Part shown: one piece after another, positions 34,485 through 43,462 of the stretch
Layout of the letters: each line of letters begins with the position of its first letter
Position numbering within the stretch: the first letter of the stretch is position 1
Source of the DNA: Novosphingobium fluoreni
GTDB lineage: Bacteria; Pseudomonadota; Alphaproteobacteria; Sphingomonadales; Sphingomonadaceae
Direction: 5' to 3'
NCBI RefSeq assembly: GCF_014196615.1
Contig: NZ_JACIDY010000009.1
Coordinates: 95,049-159,048, forward strand
Length of the DNA: 64,000 nucleotides
Notes under the pieces: model-generated
Seen by the model: the letters and a program-made list of their open reading frames with translations, nothing else
Databases searched by the model: none
Told to the model about the DNA's origin: nothing
Program-made: the position numbers and the translations under genes

Positions 34485-36170
34485 TCAGAATCCTATGCCG
34501 GCGGCAAGGCCGAAGCGGATGCGGTCTCGATTATTGATGCCGCGGCCGAACACCGGGCGGGCGCCAAACGCGTCGACAAAGATCGGACCACGCTGCATGC
34601 GAAGGCCGATGCCCGCGCCTCCGCGCAGGCCCGGGCCATCGCGCACGCCGCCAAAGTCGAACAGGGCGTAAGGTCTAAAGCCATCGGCGATGCGCGCACC
34701 CAGTTCCTGGCGCACATAGAAGCCTTCGCGGCCCAGCAACGCGGTATCGCTGTCCAGCCCGCGCACCGTGTACGATCCGCCCACCTGCACGAGGTCCGAG
34801 CCGTAGAGGTTCTTACTGCTGACTTGGCCGAAGAACTCGGCACGATAATCATTGATGAAACCGCGCTCGAACGGCACCTGCAGGGAAAAGTTGGCGCTGA
34901 AGATGCGATAGCGCGCGCTGGGCAAGGCATCGGGGCGGTCGCTGGGCTCATCCTGTGCGCCCAGGATGCCAAGGCCCAGACGCAGGCCGACCGACCCATC
35001 AAGCCGCGCTCGGCCGATGCTTCGCCGGTCGATCAGGCGCAGTTCGAGGTCGGTCAGGTTCTGCCGCTGGATGCCGATTTCTACATTGTCGATGAAGTTC
35101 TTGGCCCAGCGCTTGGCTAGGCCGACGCTGATCGATGTGCGCGAGGTCTGGTCGCGGTGAACCACGCGTTCGGCGGCGATCGCCACCCGCTCGAGCTTTC
35201 CGCGTGTGCCGAACGTGCTGACATCGCCGACGACCGTTTGTTCATACCGATTGGAGGAAGCATTGGCGCTGATCGTCCACCAGCCCAGCGGCACCGATGC
35301 CGTGGCACCGTAGCCGCGGCTATCGGCGGGAATACCCGGACTATCGGTACGGCGGTTGTAATAGACGCTGATGACTTCGGAGAAGCCCAGCTGGCCAAGC
35401 TCTGCTAGTTGCACCGAGCCCTGATACCGTCCGACCCGCTCGCTGGCGAAGTTATTGATGCTGACCGAGCCCGAGATTGGGCGGGGCTGCGCCAGCGTCA
35501 CGTCAAGGATCGAGGCGCCGGGCGTGTCGCCGGGCGCAATGTCCACGGTCGCAGTGCGTCCGGGAACGCTGCGCAACTGTTCCAGCCCCTGCTCTAGCAC
35601 GCGCAGGTCGAGCAGGTCGCCACGCCCGAGTGGCGCGGCACGCGACCAGACCTTGGTGCGGTCGGTCTTGTTGACCCGAATATCCGAGACCGTACCGGGA
35701 ACCACTACGATGCGCAGGGTGCCGCTCGCGAGATCCTGTTCGGGCAGACCCGCGCGCGTTGTCACTAAGCCATGCTCGATGAACTGCCCCTGCAGCGCGC
35801 GCACGACGTAGTTGAGGCCTTGCGTTCCCATGCAGCGGCCATGAAATTGTGCGAAGAAGCCCGGCACCCAGCGCAGCTTAGCCTGCTCGGCATTCTCGAC
35901 CAAAATCTCGCGAACCGGAAAGCATTCCGCCTCGACCGGGAACGGCCCTACCACGGCAGCATCATCCTGCTGCAGCGACACGATTGGCGCTCTCTCCTGC
36001 GCCGCGCGCTCGGCAGCCTGTCGCTCCGCACGTATCCGCGCCTGCTCCTGGTCAGCGGGTGATATCCCTTGCCCCGACGCAATGCACGGCAAAGCGAACA
36101 AGACACACCCGATGGCGACACCACCCAAATACCGGCCGCCTCGCCAAACGCCCGATCGCCCCATGCTCAT
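34485..36170 (-). CDS. cdiB: ShlB/FhaC/CdiB-type two-partner-secretion outer-membrane transporter
   Basis: The protein has 561 residues. A signal peptide (YLGGVAIGCVLFALPCIASG) is followed by an Arg/Glu-rich N-terminal helix. POTRA domains occupy about residues 75-250 (CFPVREILVENAEQ, then LASGTLRIVVVPGTVSDIRV). The barrel carries the family VRGLDSDTALLGREGFYVRQ motif, with RG inside the pore, and ends FGLAAGIGF with a terminal Phe. It exports the CdiA-like protein encoded 2 bp downstream. ATG 36170 and an in-frame ATG two codons later are both possible starts. Confidence 0.92.
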   Translation of the reverse strand: MSMGRSGVWRGGRYLGGVAIGCVLFALPCIASGQGISPADQEQARIRAERQAAERAAQERAPIVSLQQDDAAVVGPFPVEAECFPVREILVENAEQAKLRWVPGFFAQFHGRCMGTQGLNYVVRALQGQFIEHGLVTTRAGLPEQDLASGTLRIVVVPGTVSDIRVNKTDRTKVWSRAAPLGRGDLLDLRVLEQGLEQLRSVPGRTATVDIAPGDTPGASILDVTLAQPRPISGSVSINNFASERVGRYQGSVQLAELGQLGFSEVISVYYNRRTDSPGIPADSRGYGATASVPLGWWTISANASSNRYEQTVVGDVSTFGTRGKLERVAIAAERVVHRDQTSRTSISVGLAKRWAKNFIDNVEIGIQRQNLTDLELRLIDRRSIGRARLDGSVGLRLGLGILGAQDEPSDRPDALPSARYRIFSANFSLQVPFERGFINDYRAEFFGQVSSKNLYGSDLVQVGGSYTVRGLDSDTALLGREGFYVRQELGARIADGFRPYALFDFGGVRDGPGLRGGAGIGLRMQRGPIFVDAFGARPVFGRGINNRDRIRFGLAAGIGF

Positions 36171-36526
36171 TGAAATGCCCCGCCCCGTTCGTCATGCCCG
36201 AAAAGACGCCAGCCCCTGACGCCCCGCCGCGTCACGGCCTACGAGCCAACACATAACTCGCGGATCCGAAAAGCGTTTCAGGCGAGCCTTGCGAATCAGC
36301 GCCTAGCGCGTTGCCATGGGTGAAGTGGCACATCAGGGTAACTGGCAGTTATTGTCGGAACCCGACGTTCGCCGTAGTGAGCATGAACGGCCGACGCTGG
36401 TCGGCTGCTGCCGGATGCGGAATGCGGATTCGTGAGACTTGCCGCCGTTCCGACGGCTTAAGCCGAATGGCATTCTTCAGAATAAGCGGTCATTCTAAGT
36501 CTAGGTGGCAGGCAACCTCCGGCTCA
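36171..36526. other. Intergenic region with repeat family B
   Basis: 356 bp separate the CDI promoter side from the arsH 3' end. It holds the fullest copy of repeat family B (36337-36450). The cdiB promoter should lie in 36171-36330, but no confident elements can be named. Confidence 0.45.
36337..36450 (+). repeat. Dispersed intergenic repeat, family B, copy 3
   Basis: GGTAACTGGCAGTTAT then GAACCCGACGTTCGCC matches the copy at 3802. GAACGGCCGACGCTGGTCGG through GCCGCCGTTC matches the copy at 23647. It is non-coding and sits between two operons. Confidence 0.7.
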
Positions 36527-37267
36527 TCAGCCGAGAGCGCGCGAGGCAAGATCGGCGGTAGCGTCACGCTTTGCCAGTGCGGCCTTCCGTTCGGAGTAGC
36601 GGTCAACGAGCTGGTCGGCGTGCGGCCGGGTTAGGATCGTGAACCGGACCAGTTCCTCCATCACATCGACAATCCGGTCATAGTAGCTCGACGGGCGCAT
36701 ACGGCCCGCTTCGTCAAACTCCTTGAAGGCCATCGCCACGCTCGACTGGTTGGGGATGGTGATCATCCGCATCCAGCGGCCGAGCAGGCGCAGCGTGTTC
36801 ACCGCATTGAACGACTGCGAACCACCCGACACCTGCATGACCGCGAGCGTGCGACCCTGGGTCGGCCGCATGCCGCCGAACTCTAACGGCAGATGGTCGA
36901 TCTGCGCCTTCATGATGCCGGTGATCTGGCCGTGCCGTTCGGGGCTGCACCAGACCATGCCTTCGGACCATAGCGCATGCTGGCGCAACTCATGGACGGC
37001 GGGATGATCGTCGCCCTTCACCTGATCGGGGAGCGGCAGGTCGCTCGGATCAAATATCCGCACCTCCGCGCCGAACAGGATCAGCAGTCGCGCCGCTTCC
37101 TCGGTCGCGAGCCGGCTGAACGAGCGTTCGCGCAGCGACCCGTAGAGCAGCAGGATGCGTGGCGGCGGCTGATCGTCGCCCATGCCGGCGCCGGGCCGAG
37201 GGATCGTGATGCTGCGATCGAGCGCGGGCAGATGGTCGGTGTCGGTCAGGTCACGAAGGCGAGTCAT
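36527..37267 (-). CDS. arsH: ArsH, NADPH-dependent FMN organoarsenical oxidase/reductase
   Basis: The protein has 246 residues from ATG 37267. A longer frame to 37363 lies inside the preceding arsN2 gene. The flavodoxin-like core begins [20 protein letters not shown], the ArsH signature for FMN phosphate binding. Further markers are [20 protein letters not shown] and [15 protein letters not shown]. In characterised systems ArsH oxidises trivalent methylarsenicals or acts as an azo/quinone reductase. It is the last gene of arsR-arsC-acr3-arsN2-arsH, and its ATG overlaps the arsN2 stop. Confidence 0.93.
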   Translation of the reverse strand: MTRLRDLTDTDHLPALDRSITIPRPGAGMGDDQPPPRILLLYGSLRERSFSRLATEEAARLLILFGAEVRIFDPSDLPLPDQVKGDDHPAVHELRQHALWSEGMVWCSPERHGQITGIMKAQIDHLPLEFGGMRPTQGRTLAVMQVSGGSQSFNAVNTLRLLGRWMRMITIPNQSSVAMAFKEFDEAGRMRPSSYYDRIVDVMEELVRFTILTRPHADQLVDRYSERKAALAKRDATADLASRALG

Positions 37268-37696
37268 CCAAGATCCTTGACGAGATAGGTCGCGCGCGGA
37301 CCGCACAGCGACGTGAACTGCGCGGTTTGGCGATGAAGGCCGGCGCGGCAGCGCGATCGGCATCGGCGTAGCCGAGCCTGCGGAACAACTCCCCGGTGCC
37401 GCTGGTCAGGAGGTGCAGCCGTTCGACCGCGCCATCGGCGACGCCTTCAAGGCGTTTGACCAGCATCCGGCCATATCCTTTGCCGCGCCGGGTTGGGGGC
37501 ACGACCAGCGAGCGGAGCAGCCAGTCAGCGCCGTTGCCTTCCAGACCGATGAGCCCGATCAGCCGTTCATCGTCGGACAAGCTGAAAAACATCTGGTCGG
37601 ACCGCCGAGATCGTCGGTCGGGAGCGGCGCGGCGCCGAGCGTGAGGCGCAGGACATCATCGGCGTGGCGGGCTTCCGAGAAGTGAACCTCAGTCAT
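37264..37696 (-). pseudogene. arsN2: ArsN2-like GNAT acetyltransferase with two frameshifts
   Basis: ATG 37696 overlaps the acr3 stop (ATGA) and the stop at 37264 overlaps arsH. The start reads MTEVHFSEARHADDVLRLTL. A missing base near 37607 shifts the frame before DQMFFSLSDDERLIGLIG, and a second missing base near 37328 shifts it again before [20 protein letters not shown]. The middle frame contains the acetyl-CoA motif VVPPTRRGKGYGRMLVKRLE and [15 protein letters not shown]. The length of 433 nt is two short of 145 codons. Either a recent pseudogene or two sequencing deletions in GC-rich runs would explain this. Confidence 0.85.
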
Positions 37697-38754
37697 GCCC
37701 TGGCTCTCGCTTCATACCAATGCCGGGTCCTCTTCACGATCGAGACGACCGACAGCATCACCGGCACCTCGACCAGCACACCGACCACGGTCGCCAGCGC
37801 TGCCCCCGAGTTGAGCCCGAACAGGCTGATTGCGGCGGCCACCGCCAGTTCGAAGAAGTTGGAGGCGCCGATCAGCGCGGCGGGGGCTGCCACGCACCAC
37901 GCGACTCCGAACCGGCGGCTCAGCCAATAGGCAAGCCCCGCGTTGAAATAGACCTGGATGAGGATCGGAACCGCGATCAGCGCGATGACGAGCGGATGGT
38001 CGATGATCGCCTCACCCTGAAACCCGAACAGCAGGACCAGCGTGCTCAGCAACGCCAGCAGCGATACCGGTCCAAGCCGGGCCAGCAGCCGATCCAGTGC
38101 GGGCTGTCCGCCGGCTCCGATCACTGAAGTTCGAACGACCTGCGCGACGATCACCGGCACGACGATGTAGAGCATGACCGAGATCAGCAGCGTGTCCCAC
38201 GGCACCGTGATCGACGCGACGCCGAGCAGTAGGCCGACAAGGGGCGCGAAGGCGAAGACCATGATCACGTCGTTCAGCGCGACCTGGCTCAGCGTATAGG
38301 TCGGCTCACCCTCACAGAGGTTGGACCATACAAATACCATCGCCGTGCAGGGCGCGGCAGCCAGCAGGATCAGACCGGCGATATAGGAGCTGACCTCGCC
38401 CGCCGGCAGCAGCGGCCGAAACAGCCAGCCGAGGAACAGAGTGCCCAGCAGCGCCATCGAGAAGGGCTTCACCGCCCAGTTGATGAACAGGGTGACGCCA
38501 ACTCCCTTCCAGTGCTGGCGTACCGAGCCGAGCGCGCGCAGGTCTATCTTGAGCAGCATGGGGATGATCATCAGCCAGATGAGTATCGCGACCACAAGGT
38601 TGACGCGCGCCATCTCGGCCGAGGCAATGGCAGCGAAAAGGCCCGGCAAAGCATAGCCGAGCGCGATCCCGACCACGATGCACAGCGCCACCCAGACGCT
38701 GAGATAGCGCTCGAACGTGCTGATCGCTTGCCTTGCCGGAACGGCGGTGGTCAT
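37693..38754 (-). CDS. acr3: ACR3-family arsenite efflux transporter
   Basis: The protein has 353 residues from ATG 38754, overlapping the arsC stop by ATGA. Ten hydrophobic helices are apparent. Family motifs are APCTAMVFVWSNLCEGEPTY (the essential Cys of TM4) and AALIGASNFFELAVAAAISL near the end. It exports arsenite produced by ArsC across the inner membrane. An upstream extension to 38865 would run inside arsC and is rejected. Confidence 0.95.
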   Translation of the reverse strand: MTTAVPARQAISTFERYLSVWVALCIVVGIALGYALPGLFAAIASAEMARVNLVVAILIWLMIIPMLLKIDLRALGSVRQHWKGVGVTLFINWAVKPFSMALLGTLFLGWLFRPLLPAGEVSSYIAGLILLAAAPCTAMVFVWSNLCEGEPTYTLSQVALNDVIMVFAFAPLVGLLLGVASITVPWDTLLISVMLYIVVPVIVAQVVRTSVIGAGGQPALDRLLARLGPVSLLALLSTLVLLFGFQGEAIIDHPLVIALIAVPILIQVYFNAGLAYWLSRRFGVAWCVAAPAALIGASNFFELAVAAAISLFGLNSGAALATVVGVLVEVPVMLSVVSIVKRTRHWYEARARA

Positions 38755-39182
38755 CCGCCGATCCTGTTGCCCGCATCGTCGATGACCTTCTCGCCATCTT
38801 CCTTGGTGAAGGCGTCGCGCTGCCGCGCGGGCAGCAGGTCGAGCACCTCTTCCGATGGGCGGCATAGCTTCACCCCAAGCGGCGAGACGACGATCGGCCG
38901 ATTGATGAGGATCGGATGCGCGATCATTGCCTCGATCACCTGGTCATTGGAGAGTGCCGGGTCGCCAAGGCCAAGCTCAGCATAGGGCGTGCCCTTCTCG
39001 CGCAGCAGCGCGCGGGGCGTGATGTCCATGCGCCCGATCAGCGAGACGAGACGCGAGCGGCTGGGCGGAGTCTTCAGATACTCGATGACGTGCGGCTCGA
39101 TGCCGGCGTTCTGGATCATCGCCAGCGTGTTGCGCGACGTCCCGCACTCGGGGTTGTGATAGATGATAATATCGACGGTCAT
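38751..39182 (-). CDS. arsC: Arsenate reductase, glutaredoxin-dependent
   Basis: The 143-residue protein has the family's usual length. The catalytic motif is IIYHNPECGTSRNTLAMIQN (nucleophile Cys at about residue 13). Arsenate-binding arginines lie in HPILINRPIVVSPLGVKLCR (about 90-110). It reduces arsenate to arsenite for efflux through Acr3. It starts 8 bp after arsR and overlaps acr3. Confidence 0.95.
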   Translation of the reverse strand: MTVDIIIYHNPECGTSRNTLAMIQNAGIEPHVIEYLKTPPSRSRLVSLIGRMDITPRALLREKGTPYAELGLGDPALSNDQVIEAMIAHPILINRPIVVSPLGVKLCRPSEEVLDLLPARQRDAFTKEDGEKVIDDAGNRIGG

Positions 39183-39190
39183 GGCAGCCT

Positions 39191-39523
39191 TCAGCAGCAG
39201 GGGTTAAGCTCGGCGATCAGCGGTTCGCAAAGCTCCGCCTTGCCGCCGCAGCAGTCCTTCACGAGGAACAGCGTCAGCACCTTCAACTGGTCGAGATCGG
39301 CGCGGTAATTGATGATGCGGCTGCGCCGCTCCGACCGGATCAGCCCGGCGCGCGCCAGCGTTGCGAGATGCACCGACATTGTGTTCTGCGGCACGTCGAG
39401 CGCCTTGGCGACCTCGCCGGCGGCCAGGCCTTCAGGCTCGTGGTGGACCAGCAGGCGGAATGCGTCGAGGCGGGTGTCCTGCGCGAGCGCGCCAAGGGCC
39501 GAGATAACTGCGTTTTTTTCCAT
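39191..39523 (-). CDS. arsR: ArsR/SmtB-family arsenic-responsive repressor
   Basis: The protein has 110 residues. The winged helix spans about 20-85 (LVHHEPEGLAAGEVAKALDV, then QNTMSVHLATLARAGLIRSE). Cysteines cluster at the C-terminus (VKDCCGGKAELCEP and NPCC), fitting an As(III) site of the C-terminal type. It is the first gene of the ars operon and should repress it. A dyad overlapping its start codon is the likely operator. Confidence 0.93.
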   Translation of the reverse strand: MEKNAVISALGALAQDTRLDAFRLLVHHEPEGLAAGEVAKALDVPQNTMSVHLATLARAGLIRSERRSRIINYRADLDQLKVLTLFLVKDCCGGKAELCEPLIAELNPCC

Positions 39524-39553
39524 ATATCCACGTTAGCGGATTTATGGATTTAT
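39522..39553. promoter_or_regulatory. Candidate ArsR operator
   Basis: ATATATCCA (39522-39530) and TGGATTTAT (39545-39553) form an inverted repeat with 8 of 9 positions paired and a 14-nt spacer. It lies in an AT-rich patch overlapping the arsR start. Size and position fit an ArsR/SmtB site. Assignment is inference. Confidence 0.5.
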
Positions 39554-40251
39554 ACAAGCGTTGTCCAACTTGCCAAAAGCCGACCTTGGCGCTTCGGTCA
39601 CGAAAGACCGGGTTTGGTCGGAAGCCGACCTCGTCCGATCGACACGTGCTCGCACACACACCTGCTACAAATCAGACATGTCTCTATCTACCCCAGGTAG
39701 TACACAGCGTGGCGGTTCGTCCGGATTAGGCTACAGCAGACCGCATAAATCCGGTCGCCAAACAGGGTTGCAAACAGGATTGCAACCTCATTTTTTGGAA
39801 AAAATCCAATTATTTGAACAAGAAATGGCGGAGCGGGAGGTATACAAAGAAGACTGATTTCAAAGTAAATTATAGCATCACGCCCCTTTTGCCGTAATTT
39901 TGGTCGTAATCTATCTTACGCACTCCCGCGTTCGTTGATGAACCGCTGCGGTCACTTCAGCCATCACTGCTCCCGGTTCATGCTGCAACCGGCTCATGCG
40001 GAGGTCGGACAGCTGCGCGTCGCGTCGTTGATGGGTTTTATGCGTTTGCCACCGCAGCTTTCGCCCAGACTGGCCTATACACGCCTGATGATGTGGATCA
40101 TGAGTCCGCCGTCACGAGCATGCTAATCGAGTTCTGCGCCCACTAAAATCGCGGGTCCTGTTATCGCCTGCTCATCGGAATGGATCACTAAATCTCGGAC
40201 TTGCCGCTAATCAAGCCCGTCAACCGCGCCTAGGGATCGTAGGCGCAAGGA
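39554..40251. other. Intergenic region, no gene seen
   Basis: About 700 bp lie upstream of the ars operon and beyond the 3' end of the next gene. There is no credible coding frame. A short tandem (GGGTTGCAAACA/GGATTGCAACCT near 39765) and AT-rich segments around 39840-39920 are the only features. Confidence 0.45.
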
Positions 40252-41352
40252 TCAACGCGACGGCTTAAAGGCGAACAGTTCCGTGCGGATCGACGGCGGC
40301 GCTCCCGGCTTGAACCACTGGGTGTCCTGGATGTGACTGGCGGTGACGTAGATGCGACCGTCAGGCCCTTCGGCAAAGGTGTCAGGCCAGCGCAATCGTG
40401 GGTCGGTCAGCACAGTCTCCAAGGAGGCGCCTTTCAGTCGCTTAATCGAAAAGTCGGTGGGTGAGGTGACGTAGAGCACGCCTGCCTTGCTCATCCACAG
40501 ACCATCGGCAACCTGGCTTTGCGCCACGGTCTTCACCGCGGATTGGCGCTGAGCATCCTCGACGCCGCGAGCCAGCAGCCGCGTCTCAATCGAGTAGAGC
40601 GTCTTGCCGGTAAGCGCCTGGTAGTACAGCGTCCGGCCGTCGTTGCTAATCGCGATCCCGTCCGATGCGAACATCGGCTGGCGCCCGTCAGGACGGCGCA
40701 GCGGCTGGCCATTCATGGTGACGGTGACAGTCTTGTCGACCTGGGTGGAGGCATGTCCGTCGAGTGCACGCCAGCTTGCGCCGCTATCGAGATCGACCAC
40801 GATGATCGCGCCACGCGTGCCGCTGTCGGTGATGTAACCCATTCGTCCATCCGACGAAAAGCGGATGTCGTTGAGGTAGGTGCCTTGGAGTGCGACATTC
40901 TCGGGCACTGGGATGACTTTGACCCGGTTGGTCTTGAGGTCGATCTTCACCAGTTTGGGCGCGCCAGGCAGGATCTTCTCGTTGCCGGGCGCACCGGGAT
41001 CGACGACCCACAAGTTGCCCTTGCCGTCTGGCACGATCGACTGGATGCAGACGAAGTGGTTCTCCACTGGCAGTTCGTTCGCCTTGTCATTGCGCCAGGC
41101 ATTCCAGTTGGCGTCGGGATAGGGCCGCAGCGACCCATCCTTCATCACCTCGGCGACCGAGATCGGCGCATCGTCCGTCCAGCGCGGAAAGTTGACGAAG
41201 CGGCGCCCGTCTGCCGTGACGGCCACACCGGTCGCCTGATGATTGAAGCGCACAACCTGGCTCAGCGACGCGGCGTTGCGCTGCGCGCTCGCTCCGCTGG
41301 CTGTGAAAGCAGCAAGGGTCGCAAAGCTCACCAGCAGAGTACGTTTGCTCAT
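40252..41352 (-). CDS. Exported yellow/major-royal-jelly-like beta-propeller protein
   Basis: The protein has 366 residues from ATG 41352, behind AGAGG; another ATG two codons upstream is less well spaced. The signal peptide is LLVSFATLAAFTASGASAQ. The fold signature is VAVTADGRRFVNFPRW near the start and NLWVVDPGAPG, YITDSGTRGAIIVVDL and WPDTFAEGPDGRIYVTASHI, as in MRJP/yellow and L-dopachrome-tautomerase-related proteins. These six-bladed propellers resemble SMP-30/gluconolactonases. The substrate is unknown. It is transcribed in the same direction as the catalase-like gene 104 bp upstream and may share its promoter. Confidence 0.82.
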   Translation of the reverse strand: MSKRTLLVSFATLAAFTASGASAQRNAASLSQVVRFNHQATGVAVTADGRRFVNFPRWTDDAPISVAEVMKDGSLRPYPDANWNAWRNDKANELPVENHFVCIQSIVPDGKGNLWVVDPGAPGNEKILPGAPKLVKIDLKTNRVKVIPVPENVALQGTYLNDIRFSSDGRMGYITDSGTRGAIIVVDLDSGASWRALDGHASTQVDKTVTVTMNGQPLRRPDGRQPMFASDGIAISNDGRTLYYQALTGKTLYSIETRLLARGVEDAQRQSAVKTVAQSQVADGLWMSKAGVLYVTSPTDFSIKRLKGASLETVLTDPRLRWPDTFAEGPDGRIYVTASHIQDTQWFKPGAPPSIRTELFAFKPSR

Positions 41353-41455
41353 GATCATCCTCTCATCTCATGCAGTCGTATTCGGCCGACAGCCCGGATC
41401 GCCGCGCATTCGCAAGTACAACAATCCGCAGCGCCAAACGGTTCTCTGCCCGCTT

Positions 41456-42544
41456 TCAAGACCTTGCCAGCGGACCGGCCAAATCGTGCATCGGACACCC
41501 GTTGAACTTCCCCCGGAACTCGGCCGACATCTCATACGCATGTCGGCGCGCGCGGTTGACCGAGCCGAGCGGACGGTGCGCGGCCAAGCCATGCCAAGGG
41601 CTGAAGAAGGTCTCGTCATCGATTTGGCCTGCGAGTTCCGTGCCGAATGAAAGCTGCGGCTCGACGGTGATGCGGCCCACCGTGCGATAAGGGCTCGCTT
41701 CCTCGTCCCACTCGACCGAAGCGTCCTCGATCGGCATCACGTCGAGATCGGTGTTGAGCTGCACGCGTAGCTCCCAGGTGCCGCCACCATCGATGATCGT
41801 CTCGCGGATGACCTCGCGTAGGGCATCTGGGCGATCGCTGGTGTTGACCTTGTCACCAGTCAAGTCAGTCAGGTTGGGCGACACAGGCACAAGCGCGAAT
41901 TTGGCGATGTGCTCGCCAAAGCGGAACGGCGTCTGACTGTAGTAGCTGTCGCCTAGCGGATGGGTGAGCGGAGCACCGCCCATGGTCGAGATCATCGCGC
42001 TCTTGCCGCCAACCGCTTCAAGTGCGCTTTCGACTCCGCGAAGGGTCGCCGAAAGTAGCTTCTTTGCCCACTCGGCCTTGTCAGTGGTAGCGGCGAGCTG
42101 CTTGAGGCTGCTCAGGAACGCCTTGGCGTCCGGCGCCGCAAAGGCGGGCGCGTTCACCATAATGATGTTCTGCGTTGTCTCGCCCTGTGATTCTGGAAGG
42201 CGCTCGCCCTCCACGTCGAGGATCTTGAGCGCGAGGCCGCGAGGTGCTGACACTGCATCGTCAAGGATGTCGCCTGGATTGGTCGAGATGCGCATCACCA
42301 CTTGATGGACCCCGGGCGTCGAGAACAGTCCTTGGGCCAACTCGGGAGGCAGGGTTTCGGCGATTGTCAGCCTCCCGGCAAAGATACCGTGAGCCTTGGC
42401 GTGCACGCTGCGTACGGCGCGGCCGTAGTCCGCGGATGTCGTTTCGGTGATCGAACGCATCGTGTCGATCAACTCGCGATGAACCTGTTCCTCATTCTCG
42501 ATCGGCTTCTCGACGGCATCGCTGAAGCGGACAGGCGTGTTCAT
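41456..42544 (-). CDS. Catalase-family haem protein
   Basis: The protein has 362 residues, clearly shorter than typical catalases (about 480). The catalytic-His region is VHAKAHGIFAGRLTIAETLP at about residue 47, and TTQNIIMVNAPAFAAPDAK matches the family core. The C-terminal FNGCPMHD is unusual. It resembles the small SrpA/catalase-like proteins that act as peroxidase- or catalase-related haem proteins. The proximal Tyr motif is not obvious. It is divergent from a Crp-type regulator gene, which may control it. Confidence 0.8.
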   Translation of the reverse strand: MNTPVRFSDAVEKPIENEEQVHRELIDTMRSITETTSADYGRAVRSVHAKAHGIFAGRLTIAETLPPELAQGLFSTPGVHQVVMRISTNPGDILDDAVSAPRGLALKILDVEGERLPESQGETTQNIIMVNAPAFAAPDAKAFLSSLKQLAATTDKAEWAKKLLSATLRGVESALEAVGGKSAMISTMGGAPLTHPLGDSYYSQTPFRFGEHIAKFALVPVSPNLTDLTGDKVNTSDRPDALREVIRETIIDGGGTWELRVQLNTDLDVMPIEDASVEWDEEASPYRTVGRITVEPQLSFGTELAGQIDDETFFSPWHGLAAHRPLGSVNRARRHAYEMSAEFRGKFNGCPMHDLAGPLARS

Positions 42545-42670
42545 GGCGGATCTCGCGAACGGATGTGTTCATCGGTCGAACTGTCAGGAGACTTGTGGGT
42601 TTCGTACGCTAGCCGACGCAAAGCCCGGCTTCGTTCGCGGAGCCACACGACACGTGAAGATGGAGCACGG

Positions 42671-43462
42671 ATGAGCGACCCGCTACCAACTGTCCGCATG
42701 TCCCAACGACAGAACGAAGGCTGCGGGATCGAGCAAGGCTCGGTTGGTAATGGGTTGCTGCGCGTCCTGAGGCCGGAAGATTTCGCCGCGCTCTCGCCCT
42801 TTCTGCAGCGCGTACCGCTCGAACTTGGCAGCACTCTGGCGCGGGCCGGTGAGCGGATCGACGAGATCTGCTTCCCCGAAGCCGCGGTGATCGGCCTGAT
42901 CGACGTGCTGGAAAGCGAGCAGCGCCTCGCCATCGCCCTGTCCGGGCGGGAGGGGTTCGTGGGCTGGCCGCTGGTGCTGGGAAGTGATCGCTGGCCGCAC
43001 GAGGCGGTGGTTCGGGCGAAGCAAGGAACCGCGCTCAAGATCAGGGCTGTCGATCTACTCGCGATCCTCGACACGCATCCGCTCATCCGGACAGTCCTGC
43101 TGCGTTATGCCATGACCCTGATGACGCAGATGACGCGCACGATCGTGTCCAACCTGATCCATCCGGTGGATCGTCGCACTGCACGCTGGCTCCTGCTCTA
43201 CCACGACCGGATCGACGGTGACGAGATCGCGATCACGCATGAGGAACTCGGCCTTATGTTGGGTGTGAGGCGATCGACCATCACCGACGCGCTGCACCAG
43301 CTTGAAGGGAGCGGCGTCCTGCGCGGCTATCGCGGGCGTCTGATGATTTGCGACCGCGGACAGCTGGAGGCCTTGGCTGGAGAGACTTACGGATTCGCAG
43401 AACGCGAGTATGCTAGACTGCTGATCAGCAATCCACTGCAAAGCGAGCGACCGTTTCCTTGA
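42671..43462 (+). CDS. Crp/Fnr-family transcriptional regulator
   Basis: The protein has 263 residues from ATG 42671, behind GGAG; the open frame upstream to 42302 is antisense to the catalase-like gene. The cyclic-nucleotide-binding-like barrel is at about 40-140 (RVPLELGSTLARAGERIDEI, then SGREGFVGWPLVLGSDRWPH). The C-terminal HTH is EELGLMLGVRRSTITDALHQ at about 200-220. No cysteine cluster for iron-sulfur binding is seen, so it is not a classic Fnr. Its 3' end overlaps the convergent receiver gene by 38 bp. Confidence 0.9.
   Translation: MSDPLPTVRMSQRQNEGCGIEQGSVGNGLLRVLRPEDFAALSPFLQRVPLELGSTLARAGERIDEICFPEAAVIGLIDVLESEQRLAIALSGREGFVGWPLVLGSDRWPHEAVVRAKQGTALKIRAVDLLAILDTHPLIRTVLLRYAMTLMTQMTRTIVSNLIHPVDRRTARWLLLYHDRIDGDEIAITHEELGLMLGVRRSTITDALHQLEGSGVLRGYRGRLMICDRGQLEALAGETYGFAEREYARLLISNPLQSERPFP

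Noticed and set aside
42302..42670. N-terminal extension of the Crp-family gene
   Set aside because: It runs antisense through the catalase-like gene start; ATG 42671 has a proper GGAG and begins just before the family fold.
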